This document shows, piece by piece, positions 36,690-48,634 of a stretch of 64,000 bases of DNA (the stretch's first letter is position 1; each line of letters begins with the position of its first letter). Both the position numbers and the translations under genes were made by a program. Below the pieces are notes generated by a model. That model did no database searches. It saw only the letters and a list, made by a program, of their open reading frames with translations, and was not told the origin of the DNA. This DNA is from Bryum argenteum (lineage: Eukaryota; Streptophyta; Bryopsida; Bryales; Bryaceae), in NCBI GenBank assembly GCA_037043015.1, contig CM073324.1:4209413-4273412 (forward strand). The letters run 5' to 3'.

Positions 36690-38600
36690 TCCGTAGGCGG
36701 GCAATGGTTCGTGGTAGGTCCTAGAGAGGTACCCTAGAATCCGTGTAAACCCCCAGAGATCATTTTTGACAATTTTGAATTCCGAAATGGGGTTTGTAGC
36801 CCAAAATTACCACATGTACATACTCCCGTAGCAATTTAAACTAAGCTAGGGGCTCCTTTACCCCTCCCCTAACCTCCTTGGTACACTAAACAATACACTC
36901 AATGTTGGATGACAATTGGTGTAGTTACCACCATCATGCTCCAATACTATTAGTCAATTAGTGTATTGGGGGGCCACTATTTCTTAATGACAACCTCCTT
37001 CTCAGCCGCCAAAGTTGCAAGTTGGATACTCAAGGCTAACACTAAATCAGAACCTAACACTAGATGTCAACTTCTTCATTTTTCAATTATTTAATTCTTA
37101 TTGTTTACAACTGGTGTTGGAATTGACAGTAAGAGTTGCTACAATTCTACCTTTGTTGACAATTGGTGTTAATGTTCCTGTTTAAGGTCGCCAATTTTTT
37201 AGTGTAAACGCTTACCACCCCGAGGCCCTTGTTGATGAACCTTTTAGAATAAAATAGAGTCTTGTAGATTAAAAAAAGGCAGCCACAGCAGATTCCAGAT
37301 TTTCTATTTGAGGTGCATAATGCCTAAACCATGATTGACAACAAAAATTGGCCGCCTTTCCCACCATGCCAGCCTGGCAATTATTCCTTGTCCAGCCTGG
37401 CTTTATCAATATTTTTATTACTCTGACACTTTATTATTGGTATAGTCGGAGGCCGCACTACACTAAATAAATAAAAGAGAATAATTTAAGCCTTCATATG
37501 TTTCAATTTTTCCGTACCTTGCACCTGGTTTTGTCTCAATTTAATTCAAGTAACATTAGATGCATTTAATGTAGTCAAAGAATGGAAGTTAACTTGGAAC
37601 ACCCCCTAATAGTAACTCTCTCTAGAAGTTTATTTATTGCAGGTATATTCCAAGGATTAGGGCAAGTGGGAAGTTTTAATATAGTGTTACAGCGCTAATA
37701 GTGTGTTTAGTTACATGGGGGGAATTTTGTTTTGGGTGGGGGGTTCGTAAGTGTAGTGTTCGGAAAATAAAACTCCGACTTTGTAAGTTTAGAAAAACAA
37801 TGGAATTTTGACTACATGAGGTCGTCGGTTCTATTTCCATGTCGGCGTGGTACTCACCACTGTAGTCCATCCAACTATGGTGGGGGTCCTTGGACCTTGT
37901 TGTATGGGTACCTCAAAGCCCTTTCGAGAGACATTATGTCAAGTATCTTCAAGGCACTAGTAACTAGGCTAGAAACTGGCCTAATTACAATGTCCACCTT
38001 CGAGAAGGGGGAAGTAGTATTGTTCCAATTTTCCCCTTGTCCGATGGCCATTCGGATATTAGCACTACGAACAGATACTTCATTCACACTGGACCAGGGT
38101 TTGTATCATTTCTATCTCTAGGGACTGCCACCATACTTGGGTAACAAAGAGTTATCACAGTCTAATTGCAAGAAGGACTCTTAGTGACAGCAGAGAAACT
38201 TAAACTCCACCGAGTAGCTCGCTACTTTGGTTCATAATTGTATTTATCTCAATTGATTCAAAGATTGATTGTTGCTCCCAAAAAATATATTTTTAAAATT
38301 TTATTTTTTTTTTTTTTTATTTTTATTTTTTTTTTGAAAAGTGGTCAAATGTCACGCCGCATAGAAGCCCCCCTCAATTAGCCGTAACAAATGAACTGAA
38401 CAGACTGTCATCTGCAAGTTGCCGCCACAATGGGGGTGGCGTGTACCACCACCGTATAATACGATACCATATGCACGTATCAGAATACATACGATCCGGT
38501 GGAAAGTTACGAATCGTGAGTTGGCACCAAAGGACATATACCACTTCCGCTTCGCCCCAACTCCCCCAAAAGCCCACGAACATCGCTCGAGCCTGCCATT
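36690..38600. other. Intergenic DNA, then upstream region of the 39215 gene
   Basis: No gene seen. A T-rich low-complexity tract lies at 38295-38336. From about 38350 the base composition rises towards the leader of the next gene. Confidence 0.3.
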
Positions 38601-38967
38601 TCTCCTCCCTCCCGCATGATTCTCGGTCTCCTCACTTAGTTGCCCACCCCATATTTTCGCTTTGGTGCCAGATTGTGGTGTTTTTGGTTTTTGGGTTAGT
38701 GCAAGTATCAGGATGTGGTGTGGAGAGCGTGGTTTTGCGCTTGAAGGAAGAGGAAGAGGAAGAGGGACGATGCAGTTAGAGGAGGAAGTAGACGGGGTGG
38801 ACGGAAGCTCCAGCGTCGTTAACATCATCATGGGGAAGTTTTTTTGTGTACGCGAAGATGTGTGGGACAAGAAGAGTTTTCTGTTTCTCTGACACTTAGG
38901 GCGTGGCCGCTCTGTTGCTGTGGTTGTTGAAGCGCTTACTCCTGTTTCTCCCTCACATCACAAGCAG

Positions 38968-39190
38968 GTACTGAGATCTCGTCTTGTATTTAAATCTCTA
39001 GATCTGGGCGCGCTTTGTCTGGGCGCGCTTTTTGTTTAACGGCGGGAGACTTTCAGTTCAGTTTAAATTTCAGAATCATGGGTTAGAACTGAAGTGCATG
39101 GTCACGTTAGTGTAATCAGAACTGAATTTGACTTGGGATTTTCGCTGGCCTTGATTTCTTATATAAGGATTGTTGGATGGTGCGGTGCAG
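38968..39190 (+). other. Probable leader intron of the 39215 gene
   Basis: A donor (aagcag|gtactg) and an acceptor (gcggtgcag) enclose 223 bp of AT-richer sequence 24 bases before the start codon. This is inferred from splice-site appearance. Confidence 0.5.
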
Positions 39191-39214
39191 GCTTTATAGT
39201 TTTTTTTGAGCGAG

Positions 39215-39871
39215 ATGACGAATACTACTGTGGCACCGAAGGGTGGTAGTGCGAAGAATCTGTCGTCGTTGTTCAGCTGGAACAAGTCCCGGCAGGTGAC
39301 GCCGCTGAACTGTTTGCTGGAGATGGATATCTCCTCACCGAGGAAACCACCAACAACGGAGTTGATGGGATTTGATGAGGAAGGCTCGCACCTTTCGTAC
39401 ACGAGTCTGCAGGACTTGTTGCCGGCATCGAACAGTCGACCCGGCAGTCCCGCGAAGGGGGGAAAGAACCGGGATTCCTCAGAGGCAGAGGTTGAGGTTC
39501 TCGATTGGGCAGAGAGTGATCGACCTGCGATCAAGAACCGACTGGTCGAGCAGGCAGCACGAGCTTATCTGCTTCCGACGTCCCCTCAGAAAACGCCTCC
39601 TGATCAGTTTTTTGCACGTTACTGGGCGAAGCTCACTAGCAATGATACTGTCACGCTTGCTGGAGCGGGTCACCACCACCACCACCATGGTTGCATTCAC
39701 GGCTGCACCTACGGCTGCCTCAGCTGCCTGCCCAGTCTCATCTGGATGGACCTCACACGCGCTCTGCACGACCTCTTTGGCCAGTTTCGTCCGCAGATTC
39801 ACCTCCTGCGTGACCACCGTGCACACAACTCCTCCTCCGTGACCACCATCACTCCATCTCTCGTCAAGTGA
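39215..39871 (+). CDS. Plant-type protein of unknown function, 218 aa
   Basis: The frame starts at the ATG at 39215 in a GC-normal, gene-like segment behind a probable leader intron. The N-terminal part has WNKSRQVTPLNCLLEMD (residues 22-38), followed by a serine/proline-rich linker. A second block, IKNRLVEQAARAYLLPTSP, lies near residue 110, and a cysteine-rich C-terminal part has six consecutive histidines (about 152-157) followed by GCIHGCTYGC. From memory, these blocks recall an uncharacterised plant-specific family with an S/W-N-x-S-R-Q-x-T-P-L motif; I cannot name it with certainty. No membrane segment or catalytic motif is evident. Single coding exon. Confidence 0.65.
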   Translation: MTNTTVAPKGGSAKNLSSLFSWNKSRQVTPLNCLLEMDISSPRKPPTTELMGFDEEGSHLSYTSLQDLLPASNSRPGSPAKGGKNRDSSEAEVEVLDWAESDRPAIKNRLVEQAARAYLLPTSPQKTPPDQFFARYWAKLTSNDTVTLAGAGHHHHHHGCIHGCTYGCLSCLPSLIWMDLTRALHDLFGQFRPQIHLLRDHRAHNSSSVTTITPSLVK

Positions 39872-39929
39872 CGACTGAGCATTGTGAGTTTCAAGCATTG
39901 CATGCCAATGACTATGGCGAGTTCCCATT

Positions 39930-40075
39930 CGAGAATTGCAAGCTTTCGGGCATTGATCCCTGTGATCATGCTCCAATGGTGCCCATGCGAGGATTTCAAG
40001 CTTTCGGGCATTGATCAGGTTCGCGTGCACCCCAGTGATCATGACCCATGCGAGCATTGGGCATTGAACGGAATG
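39930..40075 (+). repeat. Imperfect ~60-bp tandem repeat downstream of the 39215 gene
   Basis: Units starting at 39930, 39988 and 40051 share cgag-attgcaagctttcggg and catgatc-cccatg phrases, with period 58-63 bp. They lie in the probable 3' untranslated region. Confidence 0.65.
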
Positions 40076-40978
40076 TCTTCAACCCGGAGTTCCAGGGTAT
40101 GGAGGATACCGAGCTTTTTTGAGTTTTTTTTCATTTTGTCAGAGAGTCTTTCGTTGGTGTGCGGTTTTCGACTCGCTCCTGTACAGAGGGTGGTGGGAGA
40201 GCCATCATGTTAGTAGCATCTTTACATGGAGACATGTTTATTGCATGTCAGTAATTATGTTCGATGTCCGAAAGGGCTCTCCAGTTTGGCTTAGTTCAAC
40301 TTTTGACACTGGATACAGTTGGATGTTGCATATTATACGATCCAGAAGGTTACATATGAATCCAATGGAGGAATGTTACCAGCTTATTGTGTCTCGGTTG
40401 GATGCGTTGGCTTTGCAATTGATATTTTCGCTGTTGATTTTTCCGGAAATTTAGATTATTCATCTTTTGGAATGTGGCTTTTGAGGTATTTTGTTGTAGT
40501 CCTACATTTGGGCAGTATGAGATTGTGTACGTTGCATGTGGTACTGTGCATTTGGAGTCTTGTGTAGGCCACTTCTGACCCAACTAATACAATAATCATC
40601 CTATTCTACATCGATAGTTTTTTAATATGTTTCACACGAGATGGACATGGAGGAACTTCCACATGAAAATTATTCATCGGTGTACTGGATCATGATGGTC
40701 CTCGAGACAGGTTATGAGAAAGTGTTTCCATTCTTCCTCGTGTATGGGAGTTGCTCTTTGATTAATTAAATGCCTTGAAAAAACTAATTTCTATCATGGA
40801 AAGTAGGTTGCCTTTATCAAAAGCAGTGTAGAATGGACGGTTCGTTCCTTTTGTGTAGAGAGCAAATTGTAGAATTGTGAATTGGAAGATAAAGAGTGGT
40901 ATTTCATTGTTTTCCGATTGCGTATATGGGGAAATGGAGTTGGATCTAGATTTGGAGTGGAGTATTTGGGGTATGGAG
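40076..40978. other. Downstream region of the 39215 gene
   Basis: It is probably 3' untranslated sequence at first, then intergenic. No further gene seen. Confidence 0.3.
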
Positions 40979-40981
40979 TAA

Positions 40982-41366
40982 GAGCATCTTCAATCCTAAA
41001 CATGAAAAGGCTGGTATATCATTTGCGGCCTGTCTTTGAACGGCTACTTCTGGGCTCCAACAGAAACACGGTATGGACGGAAGCGGACATGGCCCCGTTA
41101 AATGACCTCTCTTGGCCGTCAATTTGAGAGACTCCCTTGCGCCCGCTACTCATCCCATTGCTACACAAACCCCACCAAAAAAGGAAGTATTTCGGGATGG
41201 CTTATGCATGACATGGAAGGCCAACGGATGAAGTGAATGCAAAAGTGGATGATCGTAGAGCGTTTGAAGCGGCAAATAGAGTGGATAGGATGGGAAGCGC
41301 GGCGCAGATCGGAGCCAGTGTGAAGAGATGTCGGCCGCCTTTGCCGTGCATGCATTGAAGATGCTC
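40982..41366. mobile_element. PIF/Harbinger-like MITE, 385 bp
   Basis: Terminal inverted repeat GAGCATCTTCAAT is on the left and ATTGAAGATGCTC on the right. TAA is directly outside both ends (40979-40981 and 41367-41369). A 3-bp TWA target duplication is the mark of PIF/Harbinger insertion. Confidence 0.72.
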
Positions 41367-41369
41367 TAA

Positions 41370-42260
41370 GTGTATCCAAATTGGGACATAGAATGTTACA
41401 AAATGGAGTAAAAAAAGAAGAAATATTTTTCTAATTTGGATCTAAAATGAAACCAAATTATAAAATGTTTAGCTGAGAATTGAAGATTATTCTTTCATTA
41501 TCTAACTATAATGTATAAGGATCTCATGCTTTAAACTTCAATCTAAAAACTAGGATTTGAGAGTGATATGGATTTTGCACCTCCACACACAATCTTGAAT
41601 ACAGTTTCTTGTTGGTGTTTCAACATTAAATATGAGTATTTGATGGGTACCATCAATTCATGTTAAAAGATTTGTTATGTTGAGTGCCAATCCGTTGAAA
41701 CATGAGGTGGACAACACATAGATGTTACACAATTAGAATTATATTATTATTCTTCCAAACTTAAAAAATTATCTTGTCAAGTTGGGCAAGGGTTCAAAAG
41801 CGACTAAGGTCCTTTTTATTACCACATTGACCTACCTATTTGTACCTTCCACAAAATTCCTTACCCCTCTATCGAGGGCTTTAACGCCAATAATGCAATG
41901 TTGGCATCCTCTCATCCCACACAAGTTTAGCTCCAAAGTCTGCACCCCATTGGGGAACTCAAAACACATGTGCACGATTTGATTCATACGCATTTGCACT
42001 TTGTCACTACTTAAAACTACTCGCGCCTCGTCACCACTTGGAACCAAGTTATCTCTTGTACACAATGACGATGAATTGTATAACAAATTGAAGAGTAGAG
42101 TTTTCATAACTAATTGCGTCTCAAACTTTATTTACTCCATTTATGAATACCCCATGTAATTGTATTCTTCCATGCCATATACACACTGAAATTCTAACAA
42201 GTAAATAGTTGACATGTTTACGCACCATAAGCTCCATCCCACTCTAAAATTCATCAAACC
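41370..42260. other. Intergenic DNA
   Basis: It is AT-rich; no gene or bounded repeat seen. Confidence 0.3.
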
Positions 42261-42264
42261 TTAA

Positions 42265-42520
42265 CCCCTAACTTTCCTTAAAACCAGAAATGGGTTTTGG
42301 AGGTTCCCACAGGAGAAAAACTCAGCCAATTTTGACCATTATAATCTCACAAATGAGGAAGAATGAACGGTTCAAGTTTAGTATGTGAGAAGAATGTCAA
42401 GTGAACTTTGAGACCTTACGGTTGAATCTTTTAAATAATGCTTAGATTGAGATTTTTTGAGCTTAATCTAAAGGATTGTGACTTAGACCGTTTTGCAACA
42501 AGGAAATTTAAATTTAGGGG
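42265..42520. mobile_element. TTAA-flanked element, 256 bp
   Basis: TTAA is at 42261-42264 and 42521-42524. It is closely related to the element at 33590-33848 along its whole length. The left subterminal hairpin is reduced to AAAACC-agaaatg-GGTTTT. It sits about 320 bp downstream of the PSI stop codon. Confidence 0.82.
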
Positions 42521-42844
42521 TTAACTACTTCCAAACCAACTGACTCTTCCATGCAAAGTCGAAATGTCACGACCGAATCCTCTTTACAAGGTGAGAACAA
42601 TCCAATAACAAGTGATTGTTTCAGCAAAGTGAAACTCAATATACAGTATATAACTCTCATGACCTTACATACCTTTTTGTTGTGATCGAAGACAGACCCA
42701 CACAGCGAAGCCATTCTACACTATACCAAGAAGAAACAGGAGGCTACTTTGGCAACCCAACCTGTACATTAAGAAAGAGAGGGAAAAAAGAAAAGAGATA
42801 GAAACGGGGGATGGAAATAAAAAGAAGAAGCAAACTACTTCACC

Positions 42845-45800
42845 TCACTCACTCTGATAAAGAGAATTAGGGGGCTCTCTCGGTCCAGTAGTAGAAACTC
42901 CAAGCGGCTTGACACGATTGCGGAGCAGGTAAAGTGGAGGTTCAAGTAGCTGTTGCTGTTGTTGATGTCCACTGGCAGCCTGAGACTGGCTACTGCATTT
43001 TCGAAACTCCTTGTTGGCACCCACTAATCGGCTATTGCTGTTGTCAAACTCTTGTGACTTACTGAGCCCCGGAATCAGTTTCCGCATCTCCATGTTGTGA
43101 AGAGACTCTCGGTCTTCCTGGGATAAAAGCTCGTCGTCGGCTTTGCTCGAGGGAAGTGATTGCTCGCTGGGATTGGAAAACAGGCCGAATGGCGGTGGCG
43201 ATACACTCCTGTCTGAGGGTACGAATGGTGCCTCCAATTTCGGCTTCACGTGTATTCTAGCTGGTGACTTGTGTGGTAGTGTTGTTGCCATGCTCGCAGC
43301 AGCATTCGTGGTGGTGGTGGTGGTGCCGTTGAGATGATTCGGTTTCGCCATGCTCACTAGATGATGTAGTCCTACTATAAGCTCCAGAATGTAGTTCTCC
43401 ACTCTCTGTTGATTTGCGTGGTGCAGTGTTTGGATTAGACTTATCTCTACGTACCCCATCGCTCTTCGGTCTGCTGGTGACCTGCACATCGTCAACAACG
43501 TGAAATTTTTAACTGAGAACTGATTCTTGTGTTACGGTATCAAGATAGTCGTCACGGCTTGACCTTCCTTCTGCTATCCAATATTCAGGAGGTTACAGTT
43601 GACGAGATAACTCTACAGTGGTTGATCATTTCCATTCTTCTATTGTTGAGATGTCTAGGATGTGAATGATTAAGCTTTCCTCTTATAGATAGGTCAGTAA
43701 GCATCGGCATTGAATCATCAAACAGGTTGATACTAAATTGTATATAATAGAAAGTGATAGATAGAGCAAGTTGTGTTTCTCACCCTGTGTTCGCCCACTC
43801 TCCGACCCATCCAAAGCCATGGTGAGCCCTGCCCACAGACACATCATAGATACTGAGCGTCTGGCCCTAAAATCAAATCAGAGACCATCTGCTACATCTA
43901 GGGAGCCTGAGCAAATGAAGCTAAAACAGGACGTAGTAAACCCTTGGTCGTGCAAAATTGAAACGAGAACCAACAAGATCTTTTACACGGATCAGAACTT
44001 CATTACTAAAATGATGATGCTTACTTTGTGGTGTTGGTGGCGACTGGAACTAGCCAGTTCAAGATCTTGTCTAATTCAGCTTTTAGCTCAGCCGTAGTCA
44101 GCTGCATTAACAATACAACTCACAATATGTAAACAACTGGGACTCATGTTTCTTCTTATATCTGTACAACCTCATTCGCATTTGAGCCTGCTTTGTATCA
44201 CAATACAGTCAAATCACGAATCACTGGGCTACACTTCTTCCGTTGCAGTTAAAAGACGACCATATCTACTTTTACCTTTCAGTGCAATTAACACTGAAAA
44301 TCATACATTAAACTCACCGGCAATCCATCTTCACCCCTATTTTGAGCATACTGCAGTCGAGCTCTTAAAGCTGCTTTCACAGAGGGGGGTAAGCCTTGGT
44401 AAAGATTGTCTCTCGTGTTTGGAGGCACAGATCCTGGTCTTTGAACCTGCAATTAACAAAACCATTCGAACTTCTGAGGGGATAAACAAGGGTTTAATAC
44501 TTACAGGGAGAGCAAGCAAGAGAATCGAACTTCGAAGGAACTCTAAACTATCTATAGAAACATGAATACTAAATCCAATGAAAACTGCATTCTAGTACTC
44601 CCTTGTCCTCGTGCTATGGTTTCATAATAACCTATACAAGTTCATCCTCATCAACACCCACATAATTTCGTGAAGGGCCAGGCACTTACCAGGCCGTCAA
44701 TCTGGTTGATGAGATTAGCATAATGAAGAGCCAAGCCTGATGAACCCAGCTTTCCAGCGTTTCTCTTCTTCTCTGCCTCCGGCGCCTCAAGAAACACTGC
44801 ATCATGTGGACCACTTAACATTCATAAACAGTTTTTTTACTGAGCTTTCTAACTGATACATGATCAACTCGCAGTTGTTGGCTTATCAATTTTAGGGCCA
44901 TACCTTGAGGTCCAAAATTATCATGTATCTCTTGGTACAAGAAATTGGAAATGTCAACGAGTTGCTCCATCACCTGTCAAAACAAAAAGCTCATTAGAAC
45001 GGCCAACATCTCCATATAGGGTTGCATATAGTTGTTAACTTAGGAATGAATGAGAAGTACCTCTTCAAGCGTTTTAGACCAGAGAGATCTCTTTTTCAGC
45101 CCATCAACGTGCTTTTCCTGGCTCTTAACTTCACTTTTCAAGAGCGCCAAGGTCTCCCCTGAGTGTCCAAAACATCATCATAAGATATGTTACCACCAAT
45201 TTTTACATGAATTTTAAATTGTCAGAGATATAACTTGTACAAAATCAGCTCTAAGTATTGATTCCTATGATAGATGAATCAGAATAACAAGGAGATGATT
45301 AAGAATTAAAAAGTGCACCTCCACGAGCATTGGCACCGGCATGCTCTTCTTCTTGTTGCTTACGCTTCAAGTCCGTTCGGAATCGATCAAGCGCATGCAG
45401 CTCATGATACAAATCCTGCATGATAACCCACATGCATACGTTGAGAGCCCTACGTATAGGACTAGATAAGAAGATAAGTAGCAGAAGCAATTTCAAAGAG
45501 AGTGTCATAATTTGAACAGAAGGATAATAAGATTGGCTTTTTACCGCAGTGTTTTGAGCAAGGGTCATCAACTCGTCCATGATCTTGTCGGCGTCTTCGG
45601 CAGAAACTCGTTCAAGTACAACCTCCGTACAATCTTTGACCACACTGCAGAACACCGAAGAGCTCACATCAATTCCCACTAGAAAAGAAAAGATGAAACA
45701 TGACGTGAAATGTAGGTAAATGTAGCATGCTTACGGCTGGAATACTCGATCAAAATTATGCCATTGCGGATCCTTGCAATGGTTGCCAAACCTCACCACT

Positions 45801-47324
45801 TCGTCCGTGAAGATTTTCAGCTCATTTCTGCCACATTACAAGTAAGCTCATCATCCATTAAAAGGTATCCTGGTTTTCAAGGACGAACTCCATGTGCATC
45901 TCCTTTTTGGCAACTGAGATACTATAGTACCACGAGCATGATTGTCTTGTTAGCCAGCCAGGAAATGAAGTTTTAAGCTTCAGGCTCCTGATTTACTAAA
46001 AGGACGAGCTCCATGTGCATCTCCTATTTGGAAACTGAATACGTGCCAATTGAGTTTCGATTTACAGCCCGAGCATGAAGTTTCAAGCCACAGGATTCAA
46101 ATTGGAAGCTCATCTTTCGTTAGAAGCTCATCTAGTTACAAAGAAGAACTGAATAAGTGGACATTGAAGAAGTGACATTGCTCACCTCTTATCAGATGCA
46201 GCAATTAATAGAAGCTCGTCCATGTCCTCGGAGACCAAGCGCCTGACACCCTCGGAGACAAGCACCTCCTCCTTCAACGTTTTGATATCATCATCAGCGA
46301 GCGTCATTTTCAAATTGCAGCCCTTGACGATGGTGTTGGCCACTTCGAAAGCGAGAATTCCGATCTTGTTGCCTTTGGAAACGGCCGCCGCAGCAAACCC
46401 TCCTCGGTTGTTCAAGTTCGCCACTGAGGAGCTGAAAGTGTCCAAAGCTCCGAATCCCACCGTCCCTGCTCCGCGCAAGTACTCCGTAACCTGCCAAGCA
46501 AGCCCAAATCAACAAACATGCAAGCTGCAATAGTGCAAACAAGAGCACTCCTAGAAGTAAGTCCCACACCCTAGAGCAGGAAACAAAATCTGCTACAAAA
46601 TCCGACTATCGGGAGTAATCCTACGAATGAAAAAATAACAATAGTTAAGATAGGTTCGATTTTTTCTTAAGCACCTTAACCTGCTATATATTTGAAAAAG
46701 TGGCGAAACTATGGCAACTACATTGATATTACTACACAACTAAGTATACCAATCAGTAGCGATTGAAAACCTTCTATGGTTCCACATGAAAATGCTGTGA
46801 AAGTGCAAACATGAGCACAGCACATTCCTGTAGGAAATAAGGATCATCAATGCAGCATGAGCATATTCCTTCATAGAGTGGGCATCACCAAAGCAAAGCA
46901 GCAATTCAGGGAATGGGCATTGATGCTGGGACAGTACCTTTGATGCGGATTTTTTGGCGACGATGGAGGTGATGGAGCGGACAGAAGTAGCCTTGGTACT
47001 CAAAGCGCGAACCAGTTTCCGCTTCTCCTCGGATTTGGCAGCAGCTGCTGCAGCGCGGGGATCGCCCGCGGGCGAGAGCTCCTGCGAGCGGGTCCCCGCC
47101 CACCTCGCACCCCACCCCATGTCTTCCACAGGACCTCTTGAATGGGCCGCTTCTCCCAAATGAGCTGCCTCCGCAAACCCCCTCCGCTTAGTAGCCGCCC
47201 CTCCTCGCTCCGGAGTCCGACTCCCCTTGTTATCAAATCTCGATGGCGTTGAGCTTCTACTCTGTGTGTTGTTATTAGAACGGTCGTTTGTTGAATCAGG
47301 TACTTTCGAGCATTTAGCCCCCAT
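42845..47324 (-). CDS. PSI: PSK SIMULATOR-like protein (DUF3475 + DUF668), 714 aa
   Basis: PSI proteins are plant-specific growth regulators linked genetically to phytosulfokine and brassinosteroid signalling. Twelve coding exons join in frame on the minus strand: 46938-47324, 46186-46490, 45735-45827, 45545-45644, 45319-45415, 45061-45158, 44904-44973, 44690-44796, 44318-44446, 44025-44101, 43784-43828, 42845-43481. The protein starts MGAKCSK, with G2 and C5 placed for N-myristoylation and palmitoylation. A Ser/Arg/Ala-rich region follows. DUF3475 (about 172-229) begins KIGILAFEVANTIVKG, then comes ELHALDRF. DUF668 (about 400-455) has GLALHYANLINQID and GLPPSVKAALRARL. Then come KAHHGFGWVGEWANTG and IQTLHHANQQRVENYILELI, as in the family. 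The tail has Thr- and Gln-rich runs. All introns are GT-AG. Biochemical activity is unknown. Confidence 0.93.
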
Positions 47325-48401
47325 GATCAATCGATCCTTTGCTCAATTGCTCGCTACCGACAATTGACTCACAACCCTCTTGGATCACCCGTAAATGGTA
47401 TGTATGGCTGAAGCTCCCGCATCATGATTCAGCTACTCGAAACCCTCTCTCTCACCTAATTTCCCATTTTCCAAACACCCCAATATTACTATAAGCACAC
47501 ACACCACATTGATTGAAGTTACCCGCCGTAACATTTCAAAACTTCCAACCCAAAATAGTGGGTCACGAAATTCATATCATACCTTATATTGGTTGAACCA
47601 ATTCCACCTCCGCACAAGAAACTATTCTCGCATCCACGAACCTGCATACCCACAAACAACCCACAGAAAATTGCATTTAGGTCTTTCTCCCAATTCTAAC
47701 CGATCATACCTCCAAACGTTCAAATTAGTGGTACAGTGCTTGGTCAACGTACCGCCAAACTGACACAAAAAGGTCAATCCTGGACACCTGCGATTGCGAA
47801 AACGAAAGAAACCCAACACGGGGAGAGACAATCGATCACTCACCGTTGCGGCACCATTGCTTGCACCGGATCTGTTGCTTGCTTGCGAGCTTGCTACCGA
47901 CTAAAGCGAGTGGAGAGAAGTGGGTGAGTGGGTGGGTGGTGGTACCCTAGAAGGAGGAGGAGAGAGCGATTTTCAAGGGTGGAAAGAGCGTTTTCAAGGG
48001 GTGATTGTCAACAGCCATGCGGTGCAGTGCCTGAGCGTAGTTGAATGGGAAAAATGCAAGCTGGAATGCAAGGCAATGCGGAAGTGTGTTCCTTACTGGG
48101 GGAGTGGTGCCGGGGTACAGTAGTGGTCCGCTGCCTTGCCTTTCTCGTCGTTGACCTTTGTGCAGCGATGGTGATCGGCCTTTCCTTTTTTTACTGCATT
48201 CCGTTTCCCTGTACGCGTCCTGGATGATATTCATCCGATGGATGAATGGTGGCACTTTGCCTGGGAGCTGGGGTATACGAGAATATGTGGGGTGCCTATT
48301 ACCGGCGTGGTGAGCCCTGCCCCCCCCTATAGCCGCAATTTTGTTCAAACCCTTGGAGTATGAGTCAATGGCTGGGGAGAATCGGCAGCCCTAGTCACTA
48401 A
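47325..48401. promoter_or_regulatory. PSI upstream region
   Basis: It contains the 5' leader and promoter of PSI. A donor-like site on the minus strand (gcaacg|gtgagtg) at about 47842 suggests a leader exon upstream of it and a leader intron of about 400-500 bp. No other gene seen. Confidence 0.35.
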
Positions 48402-48634
48402 AGGCCTGTTCGCACTTGGCCTTAAAGGAGGTCTTAGGAGGGGGTCGTAACTCTATTAAAAAGTGTGTGTTCCCACCTACATTCATTAGTAATTACCAAT
48501 CCTACATGGATGTCCACATGGCACACTTTAAAGAGTAGGGTATTAGCAAACATTTAGGAGGACAAAAGAGCTTTGAGCAATAATAGGCAATACTTAAGGG
48601 AGCACCAATATTGGAAAGATTTTTCCTCACTTAA

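Noticed and set aside
44690..44796. Apparent one-base insertion in PSI exon 8
   Set aside because: On recounting the bases the exon is 107 nt and stays in frame; the break was my misreading.
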